Below are positions 21,979-32,479 of a stretch of DNA of 33,859 nucleotides, in pieces. Position numbers and translations under genes: made by a program. The DNA lies in NCBI RefSeq assembly GCF_001513965.1, contig NZ_KQ948019.1:212356-246214 (forward strand), read 5' to 3'. The notes under the pieces are model-generated. The model searched no databases, was not told the origin of the DNA, and was given only the letters and a program-made list of their open reading frames with translations. The stretch's first letter is position 1. Each line of letters begins with the position of its first letter. This stretch comes from Streptomyces cellostaticus (GTDB lineage: Bacteria; Actinomycetota; Actinomycetes; Streptomycetales; Streptomycetaceae).

Positions 21979-22545
21979 ATGGCCATAGCGCAGCCCGAGC
22001 GGGGCGGGCTGCTGCCCGAACGCAGGGACCCTCTTCGCGGCACGCTCGCCACCACCGCCTGCATGGAGACACTGCAGGTCGGCTATCTGCACGCGGTCGC
22101 CGCCGCAGCGGGCTGCTCGCTGTCCCAGCCCTTCCCGGACAACGGCATCGACTGGCACGTCAGCCACAGCGCGCCCGGACACACCGTCGACGACGAGGTC
22201 ACCATCAAGGTGCAGCTGAAGTGCACCTACCAGGTCCCGCCGAACCCCCCGGGCCGCTTCTTCTCCTTCACGCTCGACAACGACCACCTGCGCAAACTCG
22301 CCCGCACACCCGTCTCGGTGCACAAGATCCTGGTCGTCATGCTCGTCCCGCGCTCCCAGGACGACTGGCTGCGCGCCAGCCACGACCGGCTCGACCTGAG
22401 GCACTGCTGCTACTGGGTCAACCTGGCCGGTCATCCGGTCACCGGCCGGCACCGGACCACCGTGCGGATGCCGACCTCGCGCATCTTCGACGACCGGGCG
22501 CTGTGCGAGATCATGACGCGGGTCGGGACGGGAGGCAGGCCATGA
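21979..22545 (+). CDS. DUF4365 nuclease-like protein
   Basis: 188 residues. DNGIDWHVS (D54...D58) followed about 20 residues later by VTIKVQLKCT (Q79-x-K81) is the D...QxK pattern of PD-(D/E)XK-like nucleases, as described for DUF4365-type domains. An N-terminal helix (TTACMETLQVGYLHAVAAAAG) precedes it, as usual for the family. The second half (LDNDHLRKLARTPVSVHKILVVMLVP; LRHCCYWVNLAG) also matches. Whether it cuts nucleic acid is unproven. ATG 21979 has GGAAGG 9 bp upstream. Its stop overlaps the start of the next gene (ATGA), and the preceding GGAGG in the tail is a good ribosome binding site for that partner. Confidence 0.8.
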   Translation: MAIAQPERGGLLPERRDPLRGTLATTACMETLQVGYLHAVAAAAGCSLSQPFPDNGIDWHVSHSAPGHTVDDEVTIKVQLKCTYQVPPNPPGRFFSFTLDNDHLRKLARTPVSVHKILVVMLVPRSQDDWLRASHDRLDLRHCCYWVNLAGHPVTGRHRTTVRMPTSRIFDDRALCEIMTRVGTGGRP

Positions 22546-23774
22546 GAATCCGTCCGTACGACGGGCCGGTCCGGCAGGTCCGGCAGCACCCCGACGACCT
22601 CGCCTGGAACCGGCCCCCCGACCCCGCCGAGGTCGACCCCGCCGTGCTCGGCGCCCTGCTGGGCCGGCACGGCTGGCAGCGGCGCGGGGGAGCGGCCGGG
22701 CGCTACGGCCGCTGGACCCCGCCGGGACCGGGCAGCGGCGGGACCAGCCTGCTGGTGCCCGAGAGCCGGGCCTTCCCCGACAGCGACGACCTGCTCGGCG
22801 AGGCCCTCGACGCCCTCGCCCGCAGTGACACGCCCTCCGCGCGCGAGGTGCTGATCTCCCTCGCCGTGCCCAGTGACGAGATCCGCTGGTGGCGGGACAC
22901 CCCGAGCGGGCCGGTGGGCGCCGCGCCCTGGACCGTCGACGAGCAACTGCGCACCGCTGCCCGGCAGATGCTCCTCGCGGCCGCGCTCGCCACGCGCGCG
23001 CGGGCGGGCTATTACGGCGCCCGGCACCGGCGGCCCGCCGCCGCCCTGCTGGAGGACGTCCTCGTCGGCCCGGCCGCCGAGGGCCGTCGGCTGACCGCCT
23101 TCGCGCCCGTGCCCACCGGCCGGCCGCTCGCCGTCCGCCTCCACCAGGCCCTGTACGCGGCCCGCGAGGCCATCGACTACGAACGCGCCACCGGCGGTAT
23201 GGACGCCTTCGACGGCGCGGTCGAGGCCGGCGTCAGCCGTGAGCTGACCGAGGCGCTGATCACGCTCGTCCGGGGTACCGAGGGCGCGCGCGTCGCCGTC
23301 GCATGGGCGCCCGGGGCCGGTGTCCCCGAGGGCTGCGCCGCCTCGGCCGAACCCGTCGAGTTCTCGCCCGGTGACCTGCCCGCACTGCGTGCGGCCGGCG
23401 CCCGCTATCTGCAGGAGGAACCCTCCGTGCCGGTCCGGATCACCGGCGCCGTGGTCCGCCTGCGCCGGTCCGGTCCGCGCGGCGAGGGCACCGTACGGCT
23501 GCGGGTGCTCGCGGGCGCCGAGGTCCCGCACGTCCGCGTCACCCTGGACGAGGAGGACTACCGCATCGCCGGCCACGCCCACCTCGTCGGCCTCCCGGTA
23601 CGGGTGCACGGCCGGCTGGAGCGCCGGGGCGGCTTCCGCAGGCTCACCGGCGCCTCCGGGGTCGTACCGGTACAGGTGGACGATGCCGAGCGGGACCAGC
23701 TGATGAAGTCCCTCCAGGAGAACCTCGATTTCTTCGAGGAGGCATGCGGGGAGGCGTACGGGGCCGAGGACTGA
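22542..23774 (+). CDS. Unknown 410-residue partner of the DUF4365 protein
   Basis: Not assigned to a known family. Cytoplasmic, no membrane segment. The N-terminal third has DEIRWWRDTPSG, then a helical region (AARQMLLAAALATRARAGYYGARHRRPAAALLEDVLVG). The middle contains RLHQALYAAREAIDYERATGG. The C-terminal part (about 310-395) is beta-rich: VRITGAVVRLRR, GEGTVRLRVL, then YRIAGHAHLVGLPVRVHGRLERRGGFRRLTGASGV, which looks like an OB-like nucleic-acid-binding or adaptor barrel. It ends in an acidic helix (SLQENLDFFEEACGEA). Translationally coupled to the DUF4365 gene, so the two products probably form a complex or act in one process. A repair or defence role is possible but only inferred. Confidence 0.6.
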   Translation: MRIRPYDGPVRQVRQHPDDLAWNRPPDPAEVDPAVLGALLGRHGWQRRGGAAGRYGRWTPPGPGSGGTSLLVPESRAFPDSDDLLGEALDALARSDTPSAREVLISLAVPSDEIRWWRDTPSGPVGAAPWTVDEQLRTAARQMLLAAALATRARAGYYGARHRRPAAALLEDVLVGPAAEGRRLTAFAPVPTGRPLAVRLHQALYAAREAIDYERATGGMDAFDGAVEAGVSRELTEALITLVRGTEGARVAVAWAPGAGVPEGCAASAEPVEFSPGDLPALRAAGARYLQEEPSVPVRITGAVVRLRRSGPRGEGTVRLRVLAGAEVPHVRVTLDEEDYRIAGHAHLVGLPVRVHGRLERRGGFRRLTGASGVVPVQVDDAERDQLMKSLQENLDFFEEACGEAYGAED

Positions 23775-23873
23775 GGGTGACCGTTTCGCGGTCGGCGCCA
23801 TCGGGTCGGTACGATCCCTTGTGCGCGCGCTCCTGGTATGGCGCCGCACCCCACCTTCAGTCAGGAGAGACCG

Positions 23874-25850
<1,977 letters not shown>

Positions 25851-25871
25851 CGTCTCGGACGTCCCGGCTCA

Positions 25872-25904
25872 GGGCCCCCGGCGGATCTCATCCGCCGGGG
25901 GCCC
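25872..25904 (+). terminator. Perfect 15-bp hairpin terminator of thrS
   Basis: The arms at 25872-25886 and 25890-25904 are exact complements with loop CTC, 21 bp past the stop. Confidence 0.8.
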
Positions 25905-25954
25905 CTGCCGTCGTCTCCTTCGCCCCTGCGACACGCCGCGAACGGGTGAAGCCA

Positions 25955-25960
25955 TATGCT
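25955..25960 (+). promoter_or_regulatory. -10 box (TATGCT) of the HIT-family gene
   Basis: TATGCT ends 7 bp before the ATG at 25968 and no ribosome binding site precedes that codon, so a leaderless transcript is likely. No -35 box is evident. Confidence 0.55.
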
Positions 25961-25967
25961 GCTTTGC

Positions 25968-26516
25968 ATGACGAGTGAGCCGGAGCAGCAGATCGGAGTG
26001 GGCACGCAGGACGCGTTCCAGCGCCTGTGGACGCCCCACCGGATGGCCTACATCCAGGGCGAGAACAAGCCGACCGGCCCGGGGGCCGACGACGGCTGCC
26101 CCTTCTGCTCGATCCCGGCCAAGTCCGACGAGGACGGCCTGATCATCCGCCGCGGCGAGCACGTCTACGCCGTCCTCAACCTCTACCCCTACAACGGCGG
26201 CCACCTGATGACCGTGCCCTACCGGCACGTGGCCGACTACACCGACCTGACCGGGCCGGAGACCGCCGAGCTGGCGGAGCTGACGAAGCAGGCGATGACC
26301 GCCCTGCGCACCGCCTCCGGCGCGCACGGCTTCAACATCGGCATGAACCAGGGCACGGTGGCCGGCGCCGGCATCGCCGCCCACCTCCACCAGCACATCG
26401 TCCCGCGGTGGGGCGGCGACACGAACTTCATGCCGGTGGTCGGCCACACGAAGGTACTGCCGCAGCTGCTGGCGGACACCCGGAAGATGCTGGCAGAGGC
26501 ATGGCCGGCGATGTGA
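25968..26516 (+). CDS. HIT-family hydrolase/phosphorylase, AP4A phosphorylase-like
   Basis: 182 residues. The catalytic histidine triad HLHQHIV (139-145) is intact, with the upstream NIGMNQGTVAGAGI typical of the Rv2613c-type branch. CPFC (C44-C47) near the N-terminus may hold zinc together with a distant residue. In Mycobacterium tuberculosis the protein in this gene position acts as an AP4A phosphorylase, so splitting diadenosine tetraphosphate is the best guess; a general nucleotidyl hydrolase or transferase is possible. Start ATG 25968 is chosen over ATG 25956 because a -10 box overlaps the latter. It follows thrS behind a terminator and has its own promoter. Confidence 0.88.
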   Translation: MTSEPEQQIGVGTQDAFQRLWTPHRMAYIQGENKPTGPGADDGCPFCSIPAKSDEDGLIIRRGEHVYAVLNLYPYNGGHLMTVPYRHVADYTDLTGPETAELAELTKQAMTALRTASGAHGFNIGMNQGTVAGAGIAAHLHQHIVPRWGGDTNFMPVVGHTKVLPQLLADTRKMLAEAWPAM

Positions 26517-26525
26517 TGTGAGGCC

Positions 26526-26545
26526 CTGGGGGCGGCAGCCCCCAG
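26526..26545. terminator. 8-bp hairpin between convergent genes
   Basis: CTGGGGGC (26526-26533) and GCCCCCAG (26538-26545) pair around GGCA, in the 31-bp gap between the HIT gene and the convergent membrane-protein gene. Probably bidirectional. Confidence 0.65.
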
Positions 26546-26547
26546 AC

Positions 26548-28200
26548 CTACGCGTCGTACAGGTCGGCCTTGCGCGGCGTCGGATCCTGCACCAGCCCAC
26601 TCAGCACGGACGACCGGTTGCCGAACTTCTCCGTGTCCACGCCGTTGTCCTCCAGGACCCGCATCGCAGCCGAGTGCACCACCCGCAGCACCGGCGTGGC
26701 CGCCCGCAGCGCATCGTCCGCCATGAAGCGGTGCCGCCAGGGCTGGTCGGCCCAGGCATGCCGCAGGCCGAACGGCTCGGGCAGGACGAGGGAGCCGCCG
26801 AGCCAGTTCAGCAGCGGCGGATACCAGGTCAGCGGGGCGCGCGCGGCGAGCCGGACCACCTCGTCGGTCGGCACCAGCGGCAGCTTGACCGTGCGGGTCT
26901 CCCAGGGCTTCAACGACTTGGTGACCTCTTTGGTCGGTGCTTCCGGCTTCGCCGTGAACAGCGGGTTCACCGGTCCCAGCGCATGCCCGGTCACCTCGAT
27001 GCGCAGCGTCTCGTGCAGCACGGTCACCGTGATCAGCATGGTGATGACCAGCTGCCCGTCCCACAGCGTCCACTGCACACCCAGGTAGTGCCGGTCACCG
27101 CTGCCGAACTGCTGCTTGTTGCAGATGTCCTGTATGGCGTGCGACTTGACCTGGAACGCCTCGACGTCCGTGCCCTCCGGCCGGGACACCGCCGCAGCCT
27201 TCTCGCCGATCGGCGTGACGATCCAGTGCCGTATCGACGGCCGGGGGAAGCCGCCGGTGTTCAGCGGGCCGCGCTCCAGCATGCGCAGCTGGTCGTGGAT
27301 CGCGCGTACGACGTCCCAGCTGCGGAAGGGGTGGATCTCCCGGGTGGGGTCGGCCGACACCAGGTCCTCGGCGAGCTGCCAGGCACCCCAGCGGGTGCCC
27401 ATGCCGAGTATGCCCTTGGGGCCGGCGTAGAAGACCGAGTTGGACTGCTGCTCCGCGCTGAGCCGGGCCAGTGACTGGCGCAGCTGCTCGGCCGCGGTCT
27501 CGCCCGGGCTGCGCGGCACGGCCTCGGGGACCTTCGCACCGACGCTGCTGCCCGAGAGCAGGCCGTCCCAGCGCGCCCGCAGGTCCTTCGCGGTGCGCTC
27601 GCAGATCCGCCTGGCCAGGAACCACCCCAGCACCGGGGCGACCACCGCCGCCCGCGCATACCAGGCCCAGAATCCGTGGAACGGCATCTTCAGCAGGAAC
27701 AGCGCGGCCAGCAGGCCGACCCCGTAGAGCAGGGCACTGGCCAGCCACCCCGCCCGCTTGGCGTCGCGCCTGGCGACGAACCTGCGCAGCTGGAAGACGA
27801 CCAGCCAGCCGATGAGACCCGGCAGGAAGATCAGGCCGCACGCCACCATGAGGAGGGACAGCCGGTTGTCGCGGTCCCGGCGGATGTTGTTGGCCGCCAG
27901 GCAGTGCTCCACGATGACCTGGGGATCGGCACCGAAGGACTGGATGAGCGGCTTGCGGCCGGGGGCGAGCATGCGGTCGGCCACGGCCCGGGAGAACGCC
28001 TCGCCGAGGTTGGGCCGGAAGATCGTGGCCCACTTGCGGCCCGGCTTGACGGTCGACTGGTGCCAGTCGTTGTCGGCCTTCTTGATCTCCTCGAGCCCGT
28101 TGTCCCGGTAGGCCGCCGAGGCCAGGGCGAAGGTCGCCGCCTCGCCCCCGTCACCGGAGACGGGCACTTGAGGTCCGTCCCACTCCGTTCCCACCGACAT
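26548..28200 (-). CDS. Large membrane protein of unknown function, 550 residues
   Basis: No family recognised. The N-terminal 115 residues are soluble (NDWHQSTVKPGRKWATIFRP). A cluster of helices follows at about 113-138 (LSLLMVACGLIFLPGLIGWLVVF), 150-170 (AGWLASALLYGVGLLAALFLL) and 177-195 (WAWYARAAVVAPVLGWFLA). The remaining 350 residues are mainly soluble but include a hydrophobic strand-rich part (LVITMLITVTVLHETLRIEVTG) and end in a tail rich in polar residues. This could be a membrane-anchored cytoplasmic domain. Start: ATG 28200 with GAGGGGGG 5-6 bp upstream; the frame opens 20 codons earlier. It interrupts the thrS-HIT/pgsA neighbourhood on the opposite strand, 214 bp downstream of the EF-G-like gene. 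Confidence 0.75.
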   Translation of the reverse strand: MSVGTEWDGPQVPVSGDGGEAATFALASAAYRDNGLEEIKKADNDWHQSTVKPGRKWATIFRPNLGEAFSRAVADRMLAPGRKPLIQSFGADPQVIVEHCLAANNIRRDRDNRLSLLMVACGLIFLPGLIGWLVVFQLRRFVARRDAKRAGWLASALLYGVGLLAALFLLKMPFHGFWAWYARAAVVAPVLGWFLARRICERTAKDLRARWDGLLSGSSVGAKVPEAVPRSPGETAAEQLRQSLARLSAEQQSNSVFYAGPKGILGMGTRWGAWQLAEDLVSADPTREIHPFRSWDVVRAIHDQLRMLERGPLNTGGFPRPSIRHWIVTPIGEKAAAVSRPEGTDVEAFQVKSHAIQDICNKQQFGSGDRHYLGVQWTLWDGQLVITMLITVTVLHETLRIEVTGHALGPVNPLFTAKPEAPTKEVTKSLKPWETRTVKLPLVPTDEVVRLAARAPLTWYPPLLNWLGGSLVLPEPFGLRHAWADQPWRHRFMADDALRAATPVLRVVHSAAMRVLEDNGVDTEKFGNRSSVLSGLVQDPTPRKADLYDA

Positions 28201-28414
28201 TCCCGCCCCCCTCGCCGCCGGTCTTGCTCCTGCGGCCTTCCCGACTTCCGCGCTCCGCACACCTGTTGGACAGGCCGTCGCGCCGATACCACATCAGTAC
28301 CGCACGAGTTCGGCACGACGTGATCAGGTGATCAGCGTATCCGCAGCCACTGACACTCCGTCGGCGGACGGCCGAAGCCGCCCGCCGATACCCGGAGTCG
28401 ACCGCCCACGGCCG

Positions 28415-30613
28415 CTACGGCGTCTCGCCCGCCTGTTCGCGGATCCGCTCGGCGATCTGCGGCGGCATCGGCTCGTGCCGCGCGTATGCGCGGCTGAAGC
28501 GGGCGGTGCCGTGGGACAGCGAGCGCAGGTCGATCGCATAGCGGCCGATCTCGAACTCGGGCACCTCGGCGCGGACCAGGGTCCGCCCGGAGCCCACCTG
28601 TTCGGTGCCGAGCACCCGGCCGCGCCGGCTCGACAGGTCGCTCATCACCGCGCCCACGTAGTCGTCGGAGACCAGCACGGTCACCTCGGCCACCGGTTCC
28701 AGCAGATGGATCCGCGTCTCGGCCGCGGCCTCGCGCAGGGCCAGCGCGCCCGCCGTCTGGAAGGCGGCGTCGGAGGAGTCCACCGAGTGCGCCTTGCCGT
28801 CCAGCAGCGTGATCCGCACGTCCACGAGCGGATAGCCGGCGGCGACCCCCTTGGCGGCCTGCGCCCGTACGCCCTTCTCCACGGAGGGGATGAACTGGCG
28901 CGGTACGGCGCCGCCGACCACCTTGTCCACGAACTCGATGCCCGAGCCGCCCGGCAGCGGCTCCACCTCGATCTCGCAGATGGCGTACTGCCCGTGCCCG
29001 CCGGACTGCTTGACGTGCCGGCCGCGCCCGGCCGCCTTGTCGGCGAACGTCTCCCGAAGGGAGACCTTGTGCGGGACGACGTCGACCTGGACGCCGTACC
29101 GGCTGCGCAGCCGCTCCAGGGCGACGTCCGCGTGGGCCTCGCCCAGGCACCACAGAACCACCTGATGGGTGTCCTGGTTCTGCTCCAGACGCATCGTCGG
29201 GTCCTCGGCGACCAGGCGGGCCAGCCCCTGGGAGAGCTTGTCCTCGTCGGCCTTGCTGTGCGCCTGGATGGCCAGCGGCAGCAGCGGGTCGGGCATCTGC
29301 CAGGGCTCCATCAGCAGCGGGTCGTCCTTGGGCGAGAGCGTGTCCCCGGTCTCGGCGCGGCCGAGCTTGGCCACGCACACCAGGTCGCCCGCGACGGCGT
29401 GCGTCACCGGGCGCTGCTGCTTGCCGAAGGGCATGGACAGCGCGCCGATCCGCTCGTCGACGTCATGGTCCTCGTGCCCGCGGTCGGCCAGGCCGTGCCC
29501 GGAGACGTGCACCGTCTCGTCGGGGCGCAGGGTGCCGGAGAAGACGCGGACCAGCGAGATACGGCCGACGTAGGGGTCGGAGGCGGTCTTGACGACCTCG
29601 GCGACCAGCGGCCCGTCCGTGTCGCACGCCGTCAGCTCGCGCGGTGTGCCGTCGATCGTGCTGACCCCGGGCATGGGGTGCTCGAACGGGGTCGGGAACC
29701 CGCCGGTGATCAGCTCCAGCAGCTCCACCGTGCCAAGGCCCTGTTTGGCACCCTCGGCGGCGGGGGCGGCCGCCAGGACGGGGAAGAACGTGCCGCGTGC
29801 GACGGCCCGCTCCAGGTCCTCGATCAGCGTCTTCACGTCGACCTGCTCGCCGCCCAGATAGCGGTCCATGAGGGTCTCGTCCTCGCTCTCGGCGATGATC
29901 CCCTCGATGAGCCGGTTGCGCGCCTCGTCGATGTCCGGCAGCTGGTCCTCGCCGGGTTCGGACTCCTTGCGCTCCCCTGACGCGTAGTCGAACAGCTTCT
30001 GCGACAGCAGCCCGATCAGTCCCGTCACGGGCGCGTGCCCGTCGGGGCCCTCCGGCCCGCGCAGCGGCAGGTACAGCGGCAGCACCGCGTCGGGGTCGTC
30101 CGCGCCGAAGGCCTCGGCGCACACCCGGGTCATCTCCTCGAAGTCCGCGCGCGCGGCCTCCAGGTGCGTGATCACGATCGCGCGGGGCATGCCGACGGCC
30201 TGGCACTCCTCCCACACCATGCGGGTCGAGCCGTCCACCCCGTCCGAGGCCGAGACGACGAAGAGGGCCGCGTCCGCTGCTCGCAGACCGGCCCTCAGCT
30301 CCCCGACGAAGTCGGCGTACCCGGGGGTGTCGAGGACATTGACCTTGATGCCGTTCCATTCGACCGGCGCGAGGGAGAGCTGTACGGAGCGTTGCTGCCG
30401 GTGCTCGATGTCGTCGTAGTCGGAGACGGTGCCGCCGTCCTCCACGCGGCCCGCCCGGTTCACCGCCCCCGCGGTCAGCGCGAGGGCCTCCACCAACGTC
30501 GTCTTGCCCGAACCGGAGTGGCCGACCAGCACCACATTCCGTACGGACGCGGGGTGGTCGGCCGCCACTGCCCTGCCGGCGGCCCCGGGGTGTGTCTGTG
30601 TCTTGTCGCCCAT
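28415..30613 (-). CDS. EF-G-like translational GTPase paralogue (EF-G2 type) with degenerate GTPase motifs
   Basis: 732 residues with the EF-G domain order: G domain, domain II, then domains III-V (GAVMSDLSSRRGRVLGTEQVG is the domain V signature). The P-loop is intact (GHSGSGKT, 31-38). Three hallmarks differ. The switch I RGIT reads RSVQ in HRQQRSVQL. The catalytic His of DTPGH is Tyr (DTPGYADF, 95-102). The guanine motif NKxD reads THLE (149-152). It is therefore unlikely to be a normal elongation factor. Similar EF-G2 proteins of mycobacteria lack ribosome-dependent GTPase activity. A regulatory or stress-related ribosome-binding role is possible. Start: ATG 30613 with GGGAGG about 7 bp upstream. 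Divergent from the phosphatidylinositol operon. Confidence 0.88.
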   Translation of the reverse strand: MGDKTQTHPGAAGRAVAADHPASVRNVVLVGHSGSGKTTLVEALALTAGAVNRAGRVEDGGTVSDYDDIEHRQQRSVQLSLAPVEWNGIKVNVLDTPGYADFVGELRAGLRAADAALFVVSASDGVDGSTRMVWEECQAVGMPRAIVITHLEAARADFEEMTRVCAEAFGADDPDAVLPLYLPLRGPEGPDGHAPVTGLIGLLSQKLFDYASGERKESEPGEDQLPDIDEARNRLIEGIIAESEDETLMDRYLGGEQVDVKTLIEDLERAVARGTFFPVLAAAPAAEGAKQGLGTVELLELITGGFPTPFEHPMPGVSTIDGTPRELTACDTDGPLVAEVVKTASDPYVGRISLVRVFSGTLRPDETVHVSGHGLADRGHEDHDVDERIGALSMPFGKQQRPVTHAVAGDLVCVAKLGRAETGDTLSPKDDPLLMEPWQMPDPLLPLAIQAHSKADEDKLSQGLARLVAEDPTMRLEQNQDTHQVVLWCLGEAHADVALERLRSRYGVQVDVVPHKVSLRETFADKAAGRGRHVKQSGGHGQYAICEIEVEPLPGGSGIEFVDKVVGGAVPRQFIPSVEKGVRAQAAKGVAAGYPLVDVRITLLDGKAHSVDSSDAAFQTAGALALREAAAETRIHLLEPVAEVTVLVSDDYVGAVMSDLSSRRGRVLGTEQVGSGRTLVRAEVPEFEIGRYAIDLRSLSHGTARFSRAYARHEPMPPQIAERIREQAGETP

Positions 30614-30896
30614 GATCCTGCCTCCCGTGCACGGTGAGGTCACTGGGGCGCGGACACGCGGCGCCGCGTGCACTGGCGGCTCCTGCGACGCCCGCGGTCC
30701 TTCGAGCTTTCCACTCCCGTCACGTTGCGTCCATACGACGGACGCCGATCGCGCCACGCGCGCCCCGCGCGTGCGGGCGTGCACCGGCTCGGGGCACGGG
30801 CTGCGGGTGCCCGCCCGTCACGCACACGCGCGCCTGGCTACGATGGGCCAGCCGGTGGCCACCAGGGTCGCGGCGACACCGACCGTCGGGAAGGCC

Positions 30897-31574
30897 ATGC
30901 TGAACAAGTACGCGCGTGCATTTTTCACGCGTGTCCTCACGCCGTTCGCCGCGTTTCTCATCCGGCGGGGGGTCAGCCCCGACACGGTGACGCTCATCGG
31001 CACGGCCGGTGTGGTCGCGGGTGCGCTGGTCTTCTACCCCCGGGGCGAGTTCTTCTGGGGCACGGTCGTGATCACGCTGTTCGTCTTCTCCGACCTGGTC
31101 GACGGCAACATGGCCCGCCAGCTGGGCCGCTCCAGCCGCTGGGGCGCGTTCCTTGACTCCACCCTGGACCGGGTCGCCGACAGTGCGATCTTCGGCGGCT
31201 TCGCGCTCTGGTACGCCGGCCACGGGAACGACAATGTCCTGTGCGCCGTCGCCATCTTCTGCCTGGCCAGCGGCCAGGTGGTGTCGTACACCAAGGCACG
31301 CGGCGAGTCGATCGGACTGCCGGTCGCCGTCAACGGGCTCGTTGAACGCGCCGAGCGCCTGGTGATCTCGCTGGTCGCGGCCGGTCTCGCGGGCCTCCAC
31401 ACGTTCGGTGTGCCGGGCATCCAGTGGCTGCTGCCGGTCGCCCTGTGGATCGTCGCCGTCGGCAGCCTCGTCACGCTGATCCAGCGGGTCGTCACCGTCC
31501 GCCGCGAGTCCGCCGAGGCCGAGGCGGCGGCCGCGCAGCACGACGCGTCCCAGGGGAGCGAGGCGGCGAAGTGA
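30897..31574 (+). CDS. pgsA: CDP-alcohol phosphotransferase, phosphatidylinositol (phosphate) synthase
   Basis: 225-residue integral membrane enzyme. The CDP-alcohol signature is perfect: D66-L-V-D69-G70-N-M-A73-R74...G83...D87...D91, binding metal and CDP-diacylglycerol. About six membrane helices follow (RVLTPFAAFLI, GTVVITLFVFSDL, VLCAVAIFCLASGQVVSY, LVISLVAAGLAGLHTF, WLLPVALWIVAVGSLVTLI). Context decides the substrate: it heads the acyltransferase-pimA operon exactly as pgsA1 does in mycobacteria, so it should join inositol phosphate to CDP-diacylglycerol. A cardiolipin or phosphatidylglycerol role is less likely. ATG 30897 is used; ATG 30843 would overlap a TACGAT -10 box (30839-30844). 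The stop overlaps the next start (GTGA). Confidence 0.9.
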   Translation: MLNKYARAFFTRVLTPFAAFLIRRGVSPDTVTLIGTAGVVAGALVFYPRGEFFWGTVVITLFVFSDLVDGNMARQLGRSSRWGAFLDSTLDRVADSAIFGGFALWYAGHGNDNVLCAVAIFCLASGQVVSYTKARGESIGLPVAVNGLVERAERLVISLVAAGLAGLHTFGVPGIQWLLPVALWIVAVGSLVTLIQRVVTVRRESAEAEAAAAQHDASQGSEAAK

Positions 31575-32479
31575 GCACCGCCGAACGGCTCACCGACGCG
31601 CTGTACGGCCTCGGCTGGAGCACCGTCAAGAAGCTCCCCGAACCCGTCGCGGTCCGGCTCGGGCAGACCATCGCCGACACCGTCTGGAAGCAGCGCGGCA
31701 AGGGCGTGCAGCGCCTGGAGGCGAACTACGCGCGCGTGGTGCCGAACGCCACCCCCGAGCGCCTCGCCGAGCTCTCGCGCGCGGGCATGCGCTCGTACCT
31801 GCGCTACTGGATGGAGTCCTTCCGGCTGCCCGCCTGGAGCGCCGAGCGCGTGAAGACGGGCTTCGAGTGCAAGGACGTGCACCACCTGACCGACGGGATC
31901 GCCTCCCCCCGGGGCCTGATCCTCGCCCTGCCGCACATGGCCAACTACGACCTGGCCGGCGCCTGGGTCACCACCAGGCTGGAGACACCCTTCACGACGG
32001 TCGCCGAGCGGCTCAAGCCCGAGACGCTCTACGACCGCTTCGTCGCCTACCGCGAGGGCCTCGGCATGGAGGTTCTGCCGCACAGCGGCGGCACCGCCTT
32101 CGGCACCCTGGCCCGACGGCTGCGCGACGGCGGCCTGGTCTGCCTGGTCGCCGACCGTGACCTGTCCGCCTCCGGCGTCGACGTCGACTTCTTCGGGGAG
32201 CGGACCCGGATGCCCGCGGGCCCGGCCCTCCTCGCCCAGCAGACCGGCGCCCTGCTGCTGCCCGTCACGCTCTGGTACGACGACTCGCCCGTCATGAAGG
32301 GGCAGGTCCATGCCCCGGTCGAGGTACCGGAGTCAGGTACGCGGGCCGAGAAGACGTCTGTCATGACACAGGAACTGGCCGACGCCTTCGCCACCGGGAT
32401 CGCCGACCATCCGGAGGACTGGCACATGCTCCAGCGCCTGTGGCTCGCCGACCTCGACCCCGCGAAGGGACCCTCGTGA
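31571..32479 (+). CDS. Phosphatidylinositol mannoside acyltransferase (PatA/HtrB-like)
   Basis: 302-residue, LpxL/HtrB-superfamily acyltransferase. The catalytic HX4D box is present as HMANYD (H122, D127), followed by FTTVAERLKPE and LVADRDLSASGVDVDFFGERTRMPAGPALLA, the standard downstream blocks. It would acylate the mannose of phosphatidylinositol mannosides at the inner face of the membrane, like Rv2611c (PatA). The GTG start overlaps the pgsA stop (GTGA), and its own stop overlaps the pimA start the same way, so the three genes are translated as a coupled set. There is no clear membrane-spanning segment; it probably attaches peripherally. Confidence 0.9.
   Translation: MSTAERLTDALYGLGWSTVKKLPEPVAVRLGQTIADTVWKQRGKGVQRLEANYARVVPNATPERLAELSRAGMRSYLRYWMESFRLPAWSAERVKTGFECKDVHHLTDGIASPRGLILALPHMANYDLAGAWVTTRLETPFTTVAERLKPETLYDRFVAYREGLGMEVLPHSGGTAFGTLARRLRDGGLVCLVADRDLSASGVDVDFFGERTRMPAGPALLAQQTGALLLPVTLWYDDSPVMKGQVHAPVEVPESGTRAEKTSVMTQELADAFATGIADHPEDWHMLQRLWLADLDPAKGPS

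Noticed and set aside
23775..23873. T-box or other tRNA-sensing leader for thrS
   Set aside because: The 99-bp gap is too short and no specifier loop or terminator/antiterminator hairpins are visible.
28321..28334. Two TGATCA palindromes two bases apart upstream of the 550-residue membrane protein gene
   Set aside because: Short and without recognised regulator or promoter nearby; noted only as a possible operator.
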